Shown here piece after piece: positions 56,322 through 64,000 of a stretch of DNA of 64,000 nt. This DNA is from an uncultured Roseovarius sp. (GTDB lineage Bacteria > Pseudomonadota > Alphaproteobacteria > Rhodobacterales > Rhodobacteraceae), in the NCBI GenBank assembly GCA_934501475.1, contig CAKSUL010000002.1:10287-74286 (forward strand), given 5' to 3'. The notes under the pieces are model-generated. The model was given only the letters and a program-made list of their open reading frames with translations, did not search any database and had not been told where the DNA came from. The position numbers and the translations under genes are program-made. Position 1 is the stretch's first letter. Each line of letters starts with the position of its first letter.

Positions 56322-56932
56322 TGGGCGGGGTCTATTTCGTCACCGATGCGGATGCACCTCACCCGGTTCTTGCGCAGGCACTGGCTGCCGCACGGGCCGG
56401 TGTGCGCCTGATCCAGTTGCGCGACAAGACCGGCAGCGATGATGACATGGTGGCACTGGCGCAGGAAATTCTGCGCGCCATCACGCCTTTGGGCGCGAAG
56501 TTGATCATCAATGACCGGGTCGATGTGGCGTTGCGCAGTGGCGCGCAGGGTCTGCATATCGGTCAGGGCGATGGCGATCCGCGCCTGATTCGCCAGCGGA
56601 TCGGCCCGGATATGATCCTCGGCCTGTCGATTGACGCGCCTGATCAGGTGGCATTGGTGCCGCCGGGCGTTGTGGATTATCTGGGCGTCGGGCCGGTGCG
56701 CGCGACGGCCAGCAAGGCGGATCATGCCACCCCGATCGGCTTTGACGGGCTGGCGCAGGCGGTGGCGGCGGCAGATGTGCCCTGCTTTGCGATTGGCGGG
56801 GTCGGTTTGGGCGATGCAGCGGCGCTGCGCGCGGCGGGGGCGGCGGGCCTTGCCGTGGTGTCGGCGATCTCGCGCGCGGACGACATGCAGGCGGCGGCGG
56901 CTGACCTGATCAGGGAATGGAGCGTGACATGA
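56318..56932 (+). CDS. thiE: Thiamine phosphate synthase
   Basis: The 204-residue TIM-barrel enzyme joins the thiazole phosphate and pyrimidine pyrophosphate halves. It shows 'YFVTDADAPHPVLAQALAAA', 'RLIQLRDKTGSDDDM', 'LIINDRVDVALRSGAQGLHI', 'GVDYLGVGPV'-like 'VVDYLGVGPVRAT' and 'CFAIGGVGLGDAAALRAAGA'. Its start overlaps thiM and its stop overlaps thiD, so all three are translationally coupled. Confidence 0.95.
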   Translation: MMGGVYFVTDADAPHPVLAQALAAARAGVRLIQLRDKTGSDDDMVALAQEILRAITPLGAKLIINDRVDVALRSGAQGLHIGQGDGDPRLIRQRIGPDMILGLSIDAPDQVALVPPGVVDYLGVGPVRATASKADHATPIGFDGLAQAVAAADVPCFAIGGVGLGDAAALRAAGAAGLAVVSAISRADDMQAAAADLIREWSVT

Positions 56933-57738
56933 TCCCGAATATCCTGAGCATTGCAGGGTCCGACCCGTCAGGCGGGGCGGGCATTCAGGCCGATATCAAG
57001 GCGATTTCGGCCAATCGCGGCTATGCCATGGCCGTCATCACCGGGCTGACCGCGCAGAACACCATGGGTGTGCGGCAGGTCCGCCTGACCGCGCCCGACA
57101 TGGTGATCGCCCAGATCGACGCGATTCGTGACGATATCCGTATTGATGCGGTCAAGATCGGCATGCTGGGCGAGGCGGCAATCATCCGCGCCGTGGCATC
57201 CGCCCTTGCCGGACTGGAGGCGCCGATCGTGCTGGACCCGGTGATGGTGGCCAAGGGCGGTGATCGCCTGCTGGCAGCCGAGGCGGTGGCGGCGCTCTGC
57301 GAGGATCTGCTGCCGATTTCGACACTGATCACGCCCAACTTGCCCGAAGCCGCCGATATTCTGGGCATTGCCGAGGCCATCTCGGTGGCCGAGATGGAGG
57401 CGCAGGCGCGTATCCTGCTGGGGTTCGGGCCGAAGGCGGTGCTGTTGAAAGGCGGGCATCTGAGCGGACCGCAAAGCCCCGATATCCTGCTTGGCGATGA
57501 CATTTGCCAGGTGCTGGAGGGTGCGCGCCATGAAACGCGCAACACCCACGGGACCGGCTGCACCCTGTCGGCCACGCTGGCGACGTTGCTGGGGCATGGT
57601 TTGTCGCTTCAAGAGGCGACCGTGCAGGCCAAGCGCTATGTCGCGGGGGCGATCAAGGCTGCGGATCGCCTGGAGGTGGGGCACGGCCACGGGCCGACGC
57701 ATCATTTCCACGCGCTCTGGTCCGATACGGCGTCCTGA
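56929..57738 (+). CDS. thiD: Hydroxymethylpyrimidine (phosphate) kinase
   Basis: The 269-residue ribokinase-fold enzyme phosphorylates HMP and HMP-P. It begins 'ILSIAGSDPSGGAGIQADIK', the substrate-binding signature, and has 'AVLLKGGHL', then 'NTHGTGCTLSATLATLLGHG', the anion-hole motif. The ATG at 56929 overlaps the thiE stop (ATGA). With thiM it forms the salvage branch; thiC, thiG and thiL are not in the window. It is convergent with dapB. Confidence 0.96.
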   Translation: MIPNILSIAGSDPSGGAGIQADIKAISANRGYAMAVITGLTAQNTMGVRQVRLTAPDMVIAQIDAIRDDIRIDAVKIGMLGEAAIIRAVASALAGLEAPIVLDPVMVAKGGDRLLAAEAVAALCEDLLPISTLITPNLPEAADILGIAEAISVAEMEAQARILLGFGPKAVLLKGGHLSGPQSPDILLGDDICQVLEGARHETRNTHGTGCTLSATLATLLGHGLSLQEATVQAKRYVAGAIKAADRLEVGHGHGPTHHFHALWSDTAS

Positions 57739-57755
57739 CAGCCGGCAAAGCCGCC

Positions 57756-58568
57756 TCAGTTCAGGCCCAGCACGTCCAGCATGTCATACTCACCCGGCTT
57801 GCGCCCCTGACCCCACAGCGCCGCCTTGAGCGCGCCGCGGGCAAACACCGCGCGGTCGCTGGCGATGTGGCGCAGGATGATCCGCTCACCGGGGGCGGCG
57901 AACATCACGTCATGTTCGCCCACGATATCGCCGCCCCTTATGGCGGAAAACCCGATATGGCCGCGTGTGCGTTTGCCGGTGATGCCGTCGCGGCCCCGGT
58001 CCGACACCGCGTCCAGCGCCACGCCGCGCCCGTCGGCTGCGGCCTGACCCAGCATCAGCGCCGTGCCCGAGGGGGCATCGACCTTTTGATTGTGATGCGC
58101 CTCGATCACCTCGATGTCGAAATCCTCGTCCAGGGCGGCGGCGACCTTGCGGGTCAGTTGCGTCAACAGGTTCACACCCAGGCTCATGTTGCCGGCACGG
58201 ATGATGGTGGCGTGGCGCGCGGCCGGTTTCAGCGCGGCCAGCTGCTCATCCGTCATTCCGGTGGTGCCGATCACATGCACGGCGCGGGCCTGCGCGGCCA
58301 GCTTGGCAAAGCCCAGCGTCGCGGCGGGAGTGGTGAAATCGATGATCGCCTGCGCGTTGGCGATGGCCTGCAACGGATCGTCCGAAACCGTCACGCCGAT
58401 GGGGGCATTGCCCATCGCCTCGCCGACATCGCGCCCGGTCCAGTCATGGCCGGGCCTTTCGATTGCGCCGACCAGCCGCACGCGATCGCTGGCCGCGATC
58501 ATCTGGATCAGCATCCGGCCCATCCGGCCCGATGCCCCTGTCACCACTATGCCCGGCGCGTCTGTCAT
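57756..58568 (-). CDS. dapB: 4-hydroxy-tetrahydrodipicolinate reductase
   Basis: The 270-residue enzyme of the lysine/diaminopimelate pathway starts '[20 protein letters not shown]', a Rossmann NAD(P)H site, and contains '[20 protein letters not shown]', the catalytic '[20 protein letters not shown]' and '[20 protein letters not shown]'. I chose the ATG at 58566-58568, although the frame stays open for much of the opposite rbfA. It is divergent from rbfA. Confidence 0.97.
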   Translation of the reverse strand: MTDAPGIVVTGASGRMGRMLIQMIAASDRVRLVGAIERPGHDWTGRDVGEAMGNAPIGVTVSDDPLQAIANAQAIIDFTTPAATLGFAKLAAQARAVHVIGTTGMTDEQLAALKPAARHATIIRAGNMSLGVNLLTQLTRKVAAALDEDFDIEVIEAHHNQKVDAPSGTALMLGQAAADGRGVALDAVSDRGRDGITGKRTRGHIGFSAIRGGDIVGEHDVMFAAPGERIILRHIASDRAVFARGALKAALWGQGRKPGEYDMLDVLGLN

Positions 58569-58606
58569 TCCTGCTCTCCTGATCTGTCTGCGCATTGCAT
58601 AACGCG

Positions 58607-58627
58607 GCTTTGCCCGCTTGGCAAAGC
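58607..58627 (+). promoter_or_regulatory. Perfect 8-bp hairpin in the rbfA 5' region
   Basis: GCTTTGCC, a 5-base CGCTT loop and GGCAAAGC lie 17 bases upstream of the rbfA ATG. It lacks a T-run, so it is not an intrinsic terminator. It could shape rbfA translation or be an operator between dapB and rbfA. Confidence 0.4.
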
Positions 58628-58643
58628 ATGGCTGAGGGCTTAG

Positions 58644-59048
58644 ATGCGGGGTATGGCAAAGAACAACATCCATGAGGGCGCAGGCCCATCGCAACGCATG
58701 CTCCGGGTCGGTGAACTGATTCGCCGGACCCTGTCCGAGGTTCTGGCACGTGGCGAGATCCACGACAGCGATCTCAATCAGCTGTCGGTGACGGTGGGCG
58801 AAGTGCGCGTGACGCGCGATCTGAAGATCGCCACCGCCTATGTGCTGCCGCTGGGTGGCAAGGGGCAGGATGAGATCATCGACCTGCTGGCCCGCAACAA
58901 GGGTGAGCTGCGCCGTATCGTCGGCAAGAAGCTGGCCCTGAAATACGCGCCCGACCTGCGATTCCGGCTGGACACCACCTATGACCAGATGGACGAAACC
59001 CGCCGCCTGCTGGATCAGGACCAGGTCAAGCGCGATCTTGAAAGGTAG
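58644..59048 (+). CDS. rbfA: Ribosome-binding factor A
   Basis: The 134-residue KH-type protein matures the 30S subunit and is needed at low temperature in other bacteria. Core motifs are '[20 protein letters not shown]', '[20 protein letters not shown]' and '[20 protein letters not shown]', as in 'LRxxxxxxxxxRxxPxLxF'. GAGGG sits 5 bases before ATG 58644; an ATG three codons later is possible. It is first of a run with a glycosidase gene and truB. Confidence 0.95.
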   Translation: MRGMAKNNIHEGAGPSQRMLRVGELIRRTLSEVLARGEIHDSDLNQLSVTVGEVRVTRDLKIATAYVLPLGGKGQDEIIDLLARNKGELRRIVGKKLALKYAPDLRFRLDTTYDQMDETRRLLDQDQVKRDLER

Positions 59049-59052
59049 CGTC

Positions 59053-59796
59053 ATGCGCTGGCTGGTGGCCATCGTCTGTCTGTTTCCGGCATCTCTTGGC
59101 GCGGTCGAGTGCGGCAGCCTCTCGCACAAGGGCGCATCCTACACCATTTGCGAGGTCGCCCCCGCATCCGAGGATCTGCGGCTGTTTCTCAACGATCCCG
59201 ACAGCGGCGCGCCGCTGGGCAGTTTCGAGAATGTCGATGCCCTGCTTTCGCGGGAGGGCGCGCGACTGGGATTTGCGATGAATGCGGGGATGTATCACTC
59301 GGATCGCAGCCCGGTGGGCCAATATGTCGAAAACGGCGTTGAACAGAGCCGGATCATCACCTCGAAGGGGCCGGGCAATTTCGGCCTGTTGCCGAATGGG
59401 GTCTTCTGCATCCGCGACGGGCGCGCCGATGTGATGGAAACCGGTGCATATCTTGGCGCCGCGCCCGCCTGCCGCTATGCGACGCAATCCGGTCCGATGC
59501 TGGTGATCGACGGAATGCTGCACCCCCGGTTCCTGCGCGACAGCGACAGCACCTATATCCGCAACGGTGTGGGCACCTCGGCGGACGGGGCGCGCGCGGT
59601 GTTCGTGATGTCCGACGAGGCGGTGAATTTCCATGCCTTTGCAACGGTGTTCCGCGATGTGCTGAAGCTGCCTCAGGCGTTGTATCTCGATGGCAATATC
59701 TCGCGGCTCTATGCGCCGGGGGTTGGCCGGTTTGATCTGGGATTTCCGATGGGGCCGATCGTGGGCGTGGTCGAGCCGCCCGCCAAAGGCGATTGA
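59053..59796 (+). CDS. Secreted phosphodiester glycosidase-like protein (NAGPA/DUF2233)
   Basis: The 247-residue protein has a signal peptide ('[18 protein letters not shown]') and a phosphodiester-glycosidase/DUF2233 domain: '[18 protein letters not shown]', '[14 protein letters not shown]', '[18 protein letters not shown]' and 'LYLDGNIS'. In animals the NAGPA family uncovers mannose-6-phosphate; bacterial members likely act on envelope sugars. It sits 4 bases after rbfA and before truB, a position not expected from the E. coli layout. Confidence 0.88.
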   Translation: MRWLVAIVCLFPASLGAVECGSLSHKGASYTICEVAPASEDLRLFLNDPDSGAPLGSFENVDALLSREGARLGFAMNAGMYHSDRSPVGQYVENGVEQSRIITSKGPGNFGLLPNGVFCIRDGRADVMETGAYLGAAPACRYATQSGPMLVIDGMLHPRFLRDSDSTYIRNGVGTSADGARAVFVMSDEAVNFHAFATVFRDVLKLPQALYLDGNISRLYAPGVGRFDLGFPMGPIVGVVEPPAKGD

Positions 59797-59851
59797 CGCC
59801 GCTGGGCGCGTTGGATACCCGGCAGGCTCAGGCGACAGGTAGGGGCGACAT

Positions 59852-60769
59852 ATGGCACGCAAACGCAAAGGCCGCGACATCTCCGGCTGGCTGGTGGTGG
59901 ACAAGCCTGCGGGCATCACCTCGACCGCCGTCGTGAACAAGGTGCGCTGGGCGCTGGGCGCGAAAAAGGCGGGCCATGCCGGCACGCTGGACCCGGATGC
60001 AACCGGCGTTCTGGCCGTGGCGCTGGGCGAGGCGACCAAGACCGTGCCGTTTGTGACCGATGCACTCAAGGCGTATCGCTTTGACATGCGCCTTGGGCAG
60101 GCGACCAACACCGACGACGCCGAAGGCGAGGTGATCGCCCAAAGCGACCTGCGCCCCGACGACCAGACCATCAAGGATGCGCTGGGCCAGTTTGTCGGCG
60201 ACATCATGCAGGTGCCGCCCAAGTTTTCCGCCGTCAAGATCGACGGGCAGCGCGCCTACAAGCTGGCGCGCGACGGCGAGGATGTCGAACTTGCCGCGCG
60301 CCCCTTGTGGGTTGAGGAATTGCTGATGACAGGGCGGCCCGACGCCGATCACGTCACGCTGGAAATGACCTGTGGCAAGGGCGGTTATGTCCGCTCGATC
60401 GCGCGTGACCTGGGCGAGGTTCTGGGCTGCCATGGTCATGTGGCATGGCTGCGGCGGATCTGGTCGGGGCCGTTTGACGTCGAGGACGCGCTGACGCTGG
60501 AGCGGATCGAAGAGATGGCGCAGGACCCGGCGCTGGATGCGCATCTGTTGCCGCTTGAGGTGGGCCTGAGCGAGCTTCCCGAACTGCGCTGCACGCCCGA
60601 AGGCGCGGCAAAGCTGCGCAATGGCAATGCCGGCATGGTCTATCCCGGTGACGTTGAATATGGCGATGAATGCTGGGCCTCGCTGGATGGGCAGGCCGTT
60701 GCCGTGGGGATCTACAAGGGCGGTGAGTTGCACCCCAGCCGGGTCTTTGCTGCACCGCACGCGGGCTGA
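59852..60769 (+). CDS. truB: tRNA pseudouridine-55 synthase TruB
   Basis: The 305-residue synthase makes pseudouridine 55 in the T-loop of tRNAs. The catalytic Asp47 lies in '[20 protein letters not shown]'. '[20 protein letters not shown]', '[20 protein letters not shown]', and '[20 protein letters not shown]' are the other family blocks. Length is standard. It precedes the DUF1643-DUF5665 pair. Confidence 0.97.
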   Translation: MARKRKGRDISGWLVVDKPAGITSTAVVNKVRWALGAKKAGHAGTLDPDATGVLAVALGEATKTVPFVTDALKAYRFDMRLGQATNTDDAEGEVIAQSDLRPDDQTIKDALGQFVGDIMQVPPKFSAVKIDGQRAYKLARDGEDVELAARPLWVEELLMTGRPDADHVTLEMTCGKGGYVRSIARDLGEVLGCHGHVAWLRRIWSGPFDVEDALTLERIEEMAQDPALDAHLLPLEVGLSELPELRCTPEGAAKLRNGNAGMVYPGDVEYGDECWASLDGQAVAVGIYKGGELHPSRVFAAPHAG

Positions 60770-60813
60770 CGGACCGGCTTGCATCTTGCGGCGCGGCGCT
60801 TCAAAACCGTGGG

Positions 60814-61329
60814 ATGATCGTGCGTGACCATCAAAAGGGCGATGCCAACTCTACCGCCGTCTATTCGGATTGCGAGCGCTATCGCTATATGCTGACCCGC
60901 GTCTGGGATCCGGCGGGCGGCAAGGTTTTGTTCGTCATGCTTAACCCCTCGACCGCGACCGAGGTGCAGAACGACCCCACGGTCGAGCGCTGTGAAAGAC
61001 GCGCGCGCGCCCTGGGGTTCGGAGCGTTCCGGGTCACCAATATCTTTGCGTGGCGCGACACCGATCCACGCAAGATGCGCGCCGCGCCTGATCCTGTCGG
61101 GCCGCAGAACGATACTGCCATCGTTGAAAGCTGCGATTGGGCCGACCGGATCGTTGCCGCCTGGGGCACACATGGCGCGCATCTGGGCCGGGGCGCCGAT
61201 GTGACCGCGCTGCTGCAAGGGACCGGGCGCGCGATTCACCATCTGGGGCTGACCAAGGCGGGGCATCCCAAACACCCGCTTTATATAGCCTATCAGGAGC
61301 AGCCCCGGCTGTGGGAGGGCCTCTTGTGA
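60814..61329 (+). CDS. DUF1643 domain protein
   Basis: The 171-residue protein has the DUF1643 pattern 'RYMLTRVWDPAGGKVLFVML', 'NPSTATEVQNDPTVERC' and 'VTNIFAWRDTDPRKM', with the conserved 'AAWGTHG' near the middle. The biochemical function of DUF1643 is unknown. It overlaps the next gene by 4 bases (GTGA). It follows truB with a 44-base gap. Confidence 0.9.
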   Translation: MIVRDHQKGDANSTAVYSDCERYRYMLTRVWDPAGGKVLFVMLNPSTATEVQNDPTVERCERRARALGFGAFRVTNIFAWRDTDPRKMRAAPDPVGPQNDTAIVESCDWADRIVAAWGTHGAHLGRGADVTALLQGTGRAIHHLGLTKAGHPKHPLYIAYQEQPRLWEGLL

Positions 61330-61604
61330 GCGATTCCGAAACCCGAGCCGCGATCCGCGAGTTGACCGAAGAGGTCGAGCGCCTGAACAGCCACCGTTTC
61401 GTGCGCATTCACAATTCGCTCTGGCGGCTGGTGATGTTCCAGTTCCTGCGCGGGCTGGCCTTCGGGCTGGGCTCGGTGCTGGGCGCGACGGTGCTGGTTT
61501 CGCTTGTGATGTGGTGGCTGGCGCAATTCGAGTTCCTGCCGATCATCGGCGGCTGGGTCGAGCAATTGATCGAACAGATCGAATCCACCCAGTCACCGCG
61601 CTAG
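61326..61604 (+). CDS. DUF5665-type small membrane protein (92 aa)
   Basis: The protein has an N-terminal helix ('AAIRELTEEVERLNSHRFVR'), a Trp/Phe-rich 'SLWRLVMFQFLRGLAFGLGS' and a transmembrane segment ('VLGATVLVSLVMWWLAQFEF'), with a short C-terminal helix. This matches the DUF5665 pattern as I know it. Start is GTG 61326 overlapping the DUF1643 stop. Its TAG stop codon is the first three bases of the palindromic element that follows. Confidence 0.85.
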   Translation: MSDSETRAAIRELTEEVERLNSHRFVRIHNSLWRLVMFQFLRGLAFGLGSVLGATVLVSLVMWWLAQFEFLPIIGGWVEQLIEQIESTQSPR

Positions 61605-61716
61605 AGCATGTTGCGTTGAATTGAATTCACCAATCGCCGTGAACGCATTTGCCCTGCAAACGCTGCCTCACGACGATTGGTGAATGCCTGAATCCCAGTA
61701 AACGCAACACGCGTTA
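61602..61716. mobile_element. Palindromic MITE-like element, about 115 bp
   Basis: The ends form a 16-bp inverted repeat with 3 mismatches (TAGAGCATGTTGCGTT at 61602-61617 against AACGCAACACGCGTTA at 61701-61716; nine contiguous bases match exactly). Inside are perfect arms ATTCACCAATCG/CGATTGGTGAAT (61625-61636 / 61674-61685), CGTGA/TCACG and TTTGC/GCAAA, all nearly coaxial, so the whole element folds into one long hairpin. No ORF is inside. This resembles the short interspersed palindromes starting TAGAGCAT that occur in alphaproteobacterial genomes; transposon origin is inferred. Confidence 0.6.
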
Positions 61717-61802
61717 GCGTGTGGATTGCGCCCCGCCGCGTTAACCATTTGCCCAGATCCGAATTGACCGCCACCCCCCTGATATGGCTGGCTTGAGGGT
61801 GG

Positions 61803-62969
61803 GTGAGTGTGAAATGGTGGAATGGTGCGATGCTCCTGCTTGCAGGTTTATTGGGTGTTGTGGCGGTTGGCGCAACGGCGTTTTTGGGAATGGGCGGCGA
61901 TGACCCTGCCCCGGATGAGGGCGATCCCGCGGCCAATCAGCAGGACATCGGCCAGCAGGCCATCGGCCAGCAGGGGCAGGGCAGCACAGGCGACGATACG
62001 GGCCCGGGCGGCGGGAACAGCATCATGGATTTTGCCGACGCGCCGGATGAGGATGTCGTGACCGCCGCGCCCGACACTGGCGACGGGTCCGAAACCGCGC
62101 CAGCGGAGGGTGTGGATTCACTACCCCCGACCGACAACAGCGCCGCCACTGGCGAGCGTATCGAAAGCGGCAGTTCCGGCAATGACACCATGATCGGAAC
62201 GGCAGGCGTCGATCTGATGAACGGGTATGGCGGCAACGATCTGATGACTGGCGATGCCGGCAATGACCAGTTACTGGGCGATACCGGCGACGACACGCTG
62301 TTTGGCGATGCGGGCGACGACACCCTTCAGGGCGGCGACGGCGCGGATGACCTGCATGGCGGGGATGGCGGCGATCACCTGTTCGGCCATGGCGGGGATG
62401 ACGCGCTCAGCGGTGATGCCGGCGATGACAGCCTGGTCGGCGGCGCGGGCGACGATACCCTGCAGGGCGGCGAGGGTGCGGACGCGCTGCATGGGGGTCT
62501 GGGCGATGACAGTCTCAGCGGCGGGCTGGGCCGGGATCAGCTGTTTGGTGGATGGGGCGACGATACCCTCACGGGCGTTGTGGACGATCCCGACACCGGG
62601 GCGCGGGATGACCTTGATCTGCGCGATTTTCTCAATGGCGGCGGCGGGGATGATGAAATAACCGCCGGGCGCGATGATATCGTCACCACCGGCGACGGGG
62701 CCGACACGGTCATTCTCGGCGAATGGCTGTCCGAGGGGCATCAGGCGGATATTCTGGATTTCGACATTGATCAGGATCTGCTGCGCATCGTGTTCGACGA
62801 TTCCATCGACCCTGATCCGGATGTGTCGATCCAACAGGACAGTGACGATCCGGCGTTGCAGCATGTGGTGCTGAACGGCGTGCGCATCGCCGCGGTCTAT
62901 AATTGCGACGGGTTGAACCTGTCGCATATTGCGCTGGTCCCGCAAAGCGTGCTTCAACAGGCGGCGTGA
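61803..62969 (+). CDS. RTX calcium-binding repeat protein with N-terminal membrane anchor
   Basis: The 388-residue acidic protein has an N-terminal hydrophobic segment ('AMLLLAGLLGVVAVGATAFL'), a low-complexity acidic region to about residue 130, and roughly 13 nonapeptide RTX repeats (GGxGxDxLx type, for example 'GYGGNDLMTGDAGNDQLLGD', 'TLFGDAGDDTLQGGDGADDL') to about 260. The C-terminal 120 residues are beta-rich. RTX repeats bind Ca2+. The N-terminal anchor, unlike type I-secreted RTX proteins, suggests a different location. Start is unsure: GTG 61803 or 61809, or ATG 61830. Confidence 0.88.
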   Translation: MSVKWWNGAMLLLAGLLGVVAVGATAFLGMGGDDPAPDEGDPAANQQDIGQQAIGQQGQGSTGDDTGPGGGNSIMDFADAPDEDVVTAAPDTGDGSETAPAEGVDSLPPTDNSAATGERIESGSSGNDTMIGTAGVDLMNGYGGNDLMTGDAGNDQLLGDTGDDTLFGDAGDDTLQGGDGADDLHGGDGGDHLFGHGGDDALSGDAGDDSLVGGAGDDTLQGGEGADALHGGLGDDSLSGGLGRDQLFGGWGDDTLTGVVDDPDTGARDDLDLRDFLNGGGGDDEITAGRDDIVTTGDGADTVILGEWLSEGHQADILDFDIDQDLLRIVFDDSIDPDPDVSIQQDSDDPALQHVVLNGVRIAAVYNCDGLNLSHIALVPQSVLQQAA

Positions 62970-63109
62970 CGGTTTTTCCGCTTTTCTTTTCGTCCGATTC
63001 TTTCTATACGCGCTGATCCCCTGTGCTGCGGCGCGCGGGATACTCTCGACGGACCCTGCTGGACGACATCCCGGCTTGTGCCCACCACATTTGATCAAAG
63101 GAGACCCCG

Positions 63110-63379
63110 ATGTCGATTACAGTCGAAGAAAAACACCGCCTGATGAAGGAATTTGCAACCAAGGAAGGCGATACAGGTTCGCCCGAGGTGCAGATCGCCA
63201 TTCTCACATCGCGGATCACCACCCTGACCGAGCATTTCAAGACCCACAAGAAAGACAACCACGGCCGCCGTGGCCTGTTGAAGATGGTCGCTCAGCGTCG
63301 GAAACTTCTGGACTATCTCAAAGGCAAGGAAGAAGCGCGTTACGCCGACGTGATCAAGCGTCTGGGCATTCGCCGCTAA
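63110..63379 (+). CDS. rpsO: 30S ribosomal protein S15
   Basis: The 89-residue protein binds the central domain of 16S rRNA. '[20 protein letters not shown]', '[20 protein letters not shown]', then '[15 protein letters not shown]' cover the whole conserved sequence and the length is standard. An AAGGAG site precedes the ATG. pnp follows 281 bases later, with an intrinsic terminator between. Confidence 0.98.
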   Translation: MSITVEEKHRLMKEFATKEGDTGSPEVQIAILTSRITTLTEHFKTHKKDNHGRRGLLKMVAQRRKLLDYLKGKEEARYADVIKRLGIRR

Positions 63380-63435
63380 GACGTTTTGCCGGATCCGGCG
63401 CCAGCTGTCGCGCGATCGCGACACCACGAAATACG

Positions 63436-63467
63436 AAAACGCCCGCTCAGCAGTGAGTGGGCGTTTT
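63436..63467 (+). terminator. Intrinsic terminator between rpsO and pnp
   Basis: AAAACGCCCGCTCA, a 4-base GCAG loop and TGAGTGGGCGTTTT form a 14-bp stem (one G-T wobble) with a T-run. A 7-bp hairpin (TGTCGCG-CGAT-CGCGACA, 63406-63423) lies between the rpsO stop and this terminator. Confidence 0.88.
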
Positions 63468-63660
63468 GCGTTCGGGCGGGGCGGCAATGTCTCAGGGACA
63501 GCGGACTCGACCATCACCGCTTTCCTTCTCACCTGTTCTAGTCTAAACGCCAGACATCTGAAATCCGGCGCCCGGACTCCAGCGCCTGAAAAAAAGATAT
63601 CGGAGTCAGGGGCAATACGGCCCCTATGAAATGGCCAATGGGCCGAAACAGGATACGTAG

Positions 63661-64000
63661 ATGTTTAACGAAGTGAAAAAATCGATTCAGTGGGGCGAAG
63701 AAACGCTCACTCTGGAAACGGGCAAAGTGGCCCGTCAGGCGGATGGCTCGGTCATCGCCACATTGGGCGAAACCAGCGTGATGGCCAACGTCACATTCGC
63801 CAAGCAACCGAAACCGGGAATGGATTTCTTTCCGCTGACGGTGCATTACCAAGAGAAATACTATGCAGCCGGCAAAGTGCCCGGCGGCTTTTTCAAGCGC
63901 GAAGCGCGCCCGACCGAAAAGGAAACCCTGACCGCGCGCCTGATCGACCGTCCGATCCGCCCGCTGTTCGTGCCCGGCTTCAAGAACGAAACACTGGTGA
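63661..64000 (+). CDS. pnp: Polynucleotide phosphorylase, N-terminal part
   Basis: Only the first 113 residues are in the window. They match the first RNase PH-like domain: '[20 protein letters not shown]', '[20 protein letters not shown]', and '[20 protein letters not shown]', ending in '[20 protein letters not shown]'. PNPase degrades RNA from the 3' end by phosphorolysis. The reading frame runs past the right edge. It must have its own promoter if the terminator after rpsO is efficient. Confidence 0.96.
   Translation, partial: MFNEVKKSIQWGEETLTLETGKVARQADGSVIATLGETSVMANVTFAKQPKPGMDFFPLTVHYQEKYYAAGKVPGGFFKREARPTEKETLTARLIDRPIRPLFVPGFKNETLV

Noticed and set aside
61601-61936. Minus-strand open frame spanning the palindromic element
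   Set aside because: It covers the hairpin and the start of the RTX gene, has no ribosome-binding site and no recognisable domain.
62190-62580. Dense short repeats that could be taken for a CRISPR or VNTR
   Set aside because: They are in-frame codons of the RTX nonapeptides (GGxGxDxxx), with variable bases and no spacer-repeat pattern.

Overview
This 64 kb window is almost entirely chromosomal housekeeping DNA of a GC-rich alphaproteobacterium, most likely a Rhodobacterales (Roseobacter/Rhodobacter-like) species. The pointers are parA-parB next to hemW-rdgB-rph and hrcA-grpE, an SDHAF4-type DUF1674 protein, a DUF3035 lipoprotein between lspA and paired M16 peptidases, an infB-linked YlxR/L7Ae fusion, a maeB with a phosphotransacetylase domain, and a small RTX protein with an N-terminal membrane segment. 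The lineage is inferred from gene content and protein style, not from a 16S gene. No tRNA, rRNA, CRISPR array, prophage or complete insertion sequence was seen.

Layout. 0-5.5 kb: parA (partial), parB, then hemW-rdgB-rph on the minus strand, and hrcA-grpE on the plus strand. 5.5-17.5 kb: mutS, maeB, msrA, a class IV aminotransferase coupled to a sulfotransferase-like gene, argG, ilvA, and a divergent Hpt / response regulator-PP2C pair. 17.5-24.3 kb: two Nudix genes, hslO, cca, an RNA m5U methyltransferase, two L,D-transpeptidases around a CAP-domain lipoprotein, and a 62-residue membrane protein with its own promoter and terminator. 24.4-30.5 kb: hemH, a NDUFAF5/BioC-like methyltransferase, comF, grxC, a nitrilase-family amidase, a MarR regulator, ubiG and pip.

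30.5-35.9 kb is the rimP-nusA-ylxR-infB operon, preceded by a leader that contains a promoter and an intrinsic terminator. 35.9-49.7 kb: a 44-residue conserved-looking ORF, mutT, argJ, a secreted parvulin PPIase, secA, an unknown exported protein, a frameshifted PstS-like/OmpA fusion gene, radC, a TIGR01244 phosphatase-like gene, a degenerate DgoK-like gene and an M16 peptidase pair. 49.7-55.3 kb (read minus): rsmB, a heparinase II/III-like gene, purH, lspA and the DUF3035 lipoprotein, probably a long transcription unit, with DUF1674 divergent from rsmB. 55.3-57.7 kb: a TPP riboswitch followed by thiM-thiE-thiD. 57.7-64 kb: dapB, then rbfA, a phosphodiester glycosidase gene, truB, DUF1643, DUF5665, a palindromic MITE-like element, an RTX protein, rpsO and the start of pnp.

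The genes that enterobacteria carry as one translation/transcription cluster (rimP-nusA-infB-rbfA-truB-rpsO-pnp) are here in two blocks about 23 kb apart. The most useful leads are the broken PstS/OmpA gene, the attenuator-like leader of rimP-nusA, the hairpin element that supplies the stop codon of the DUF5665 gene, the DgoK-like protein that has lost kinase motifs, the aminotransferase/sulfotransferase pair and two small proteins. I did not find convincing evidence of a large novel system such as a defence island or a biosynthetic cluster.
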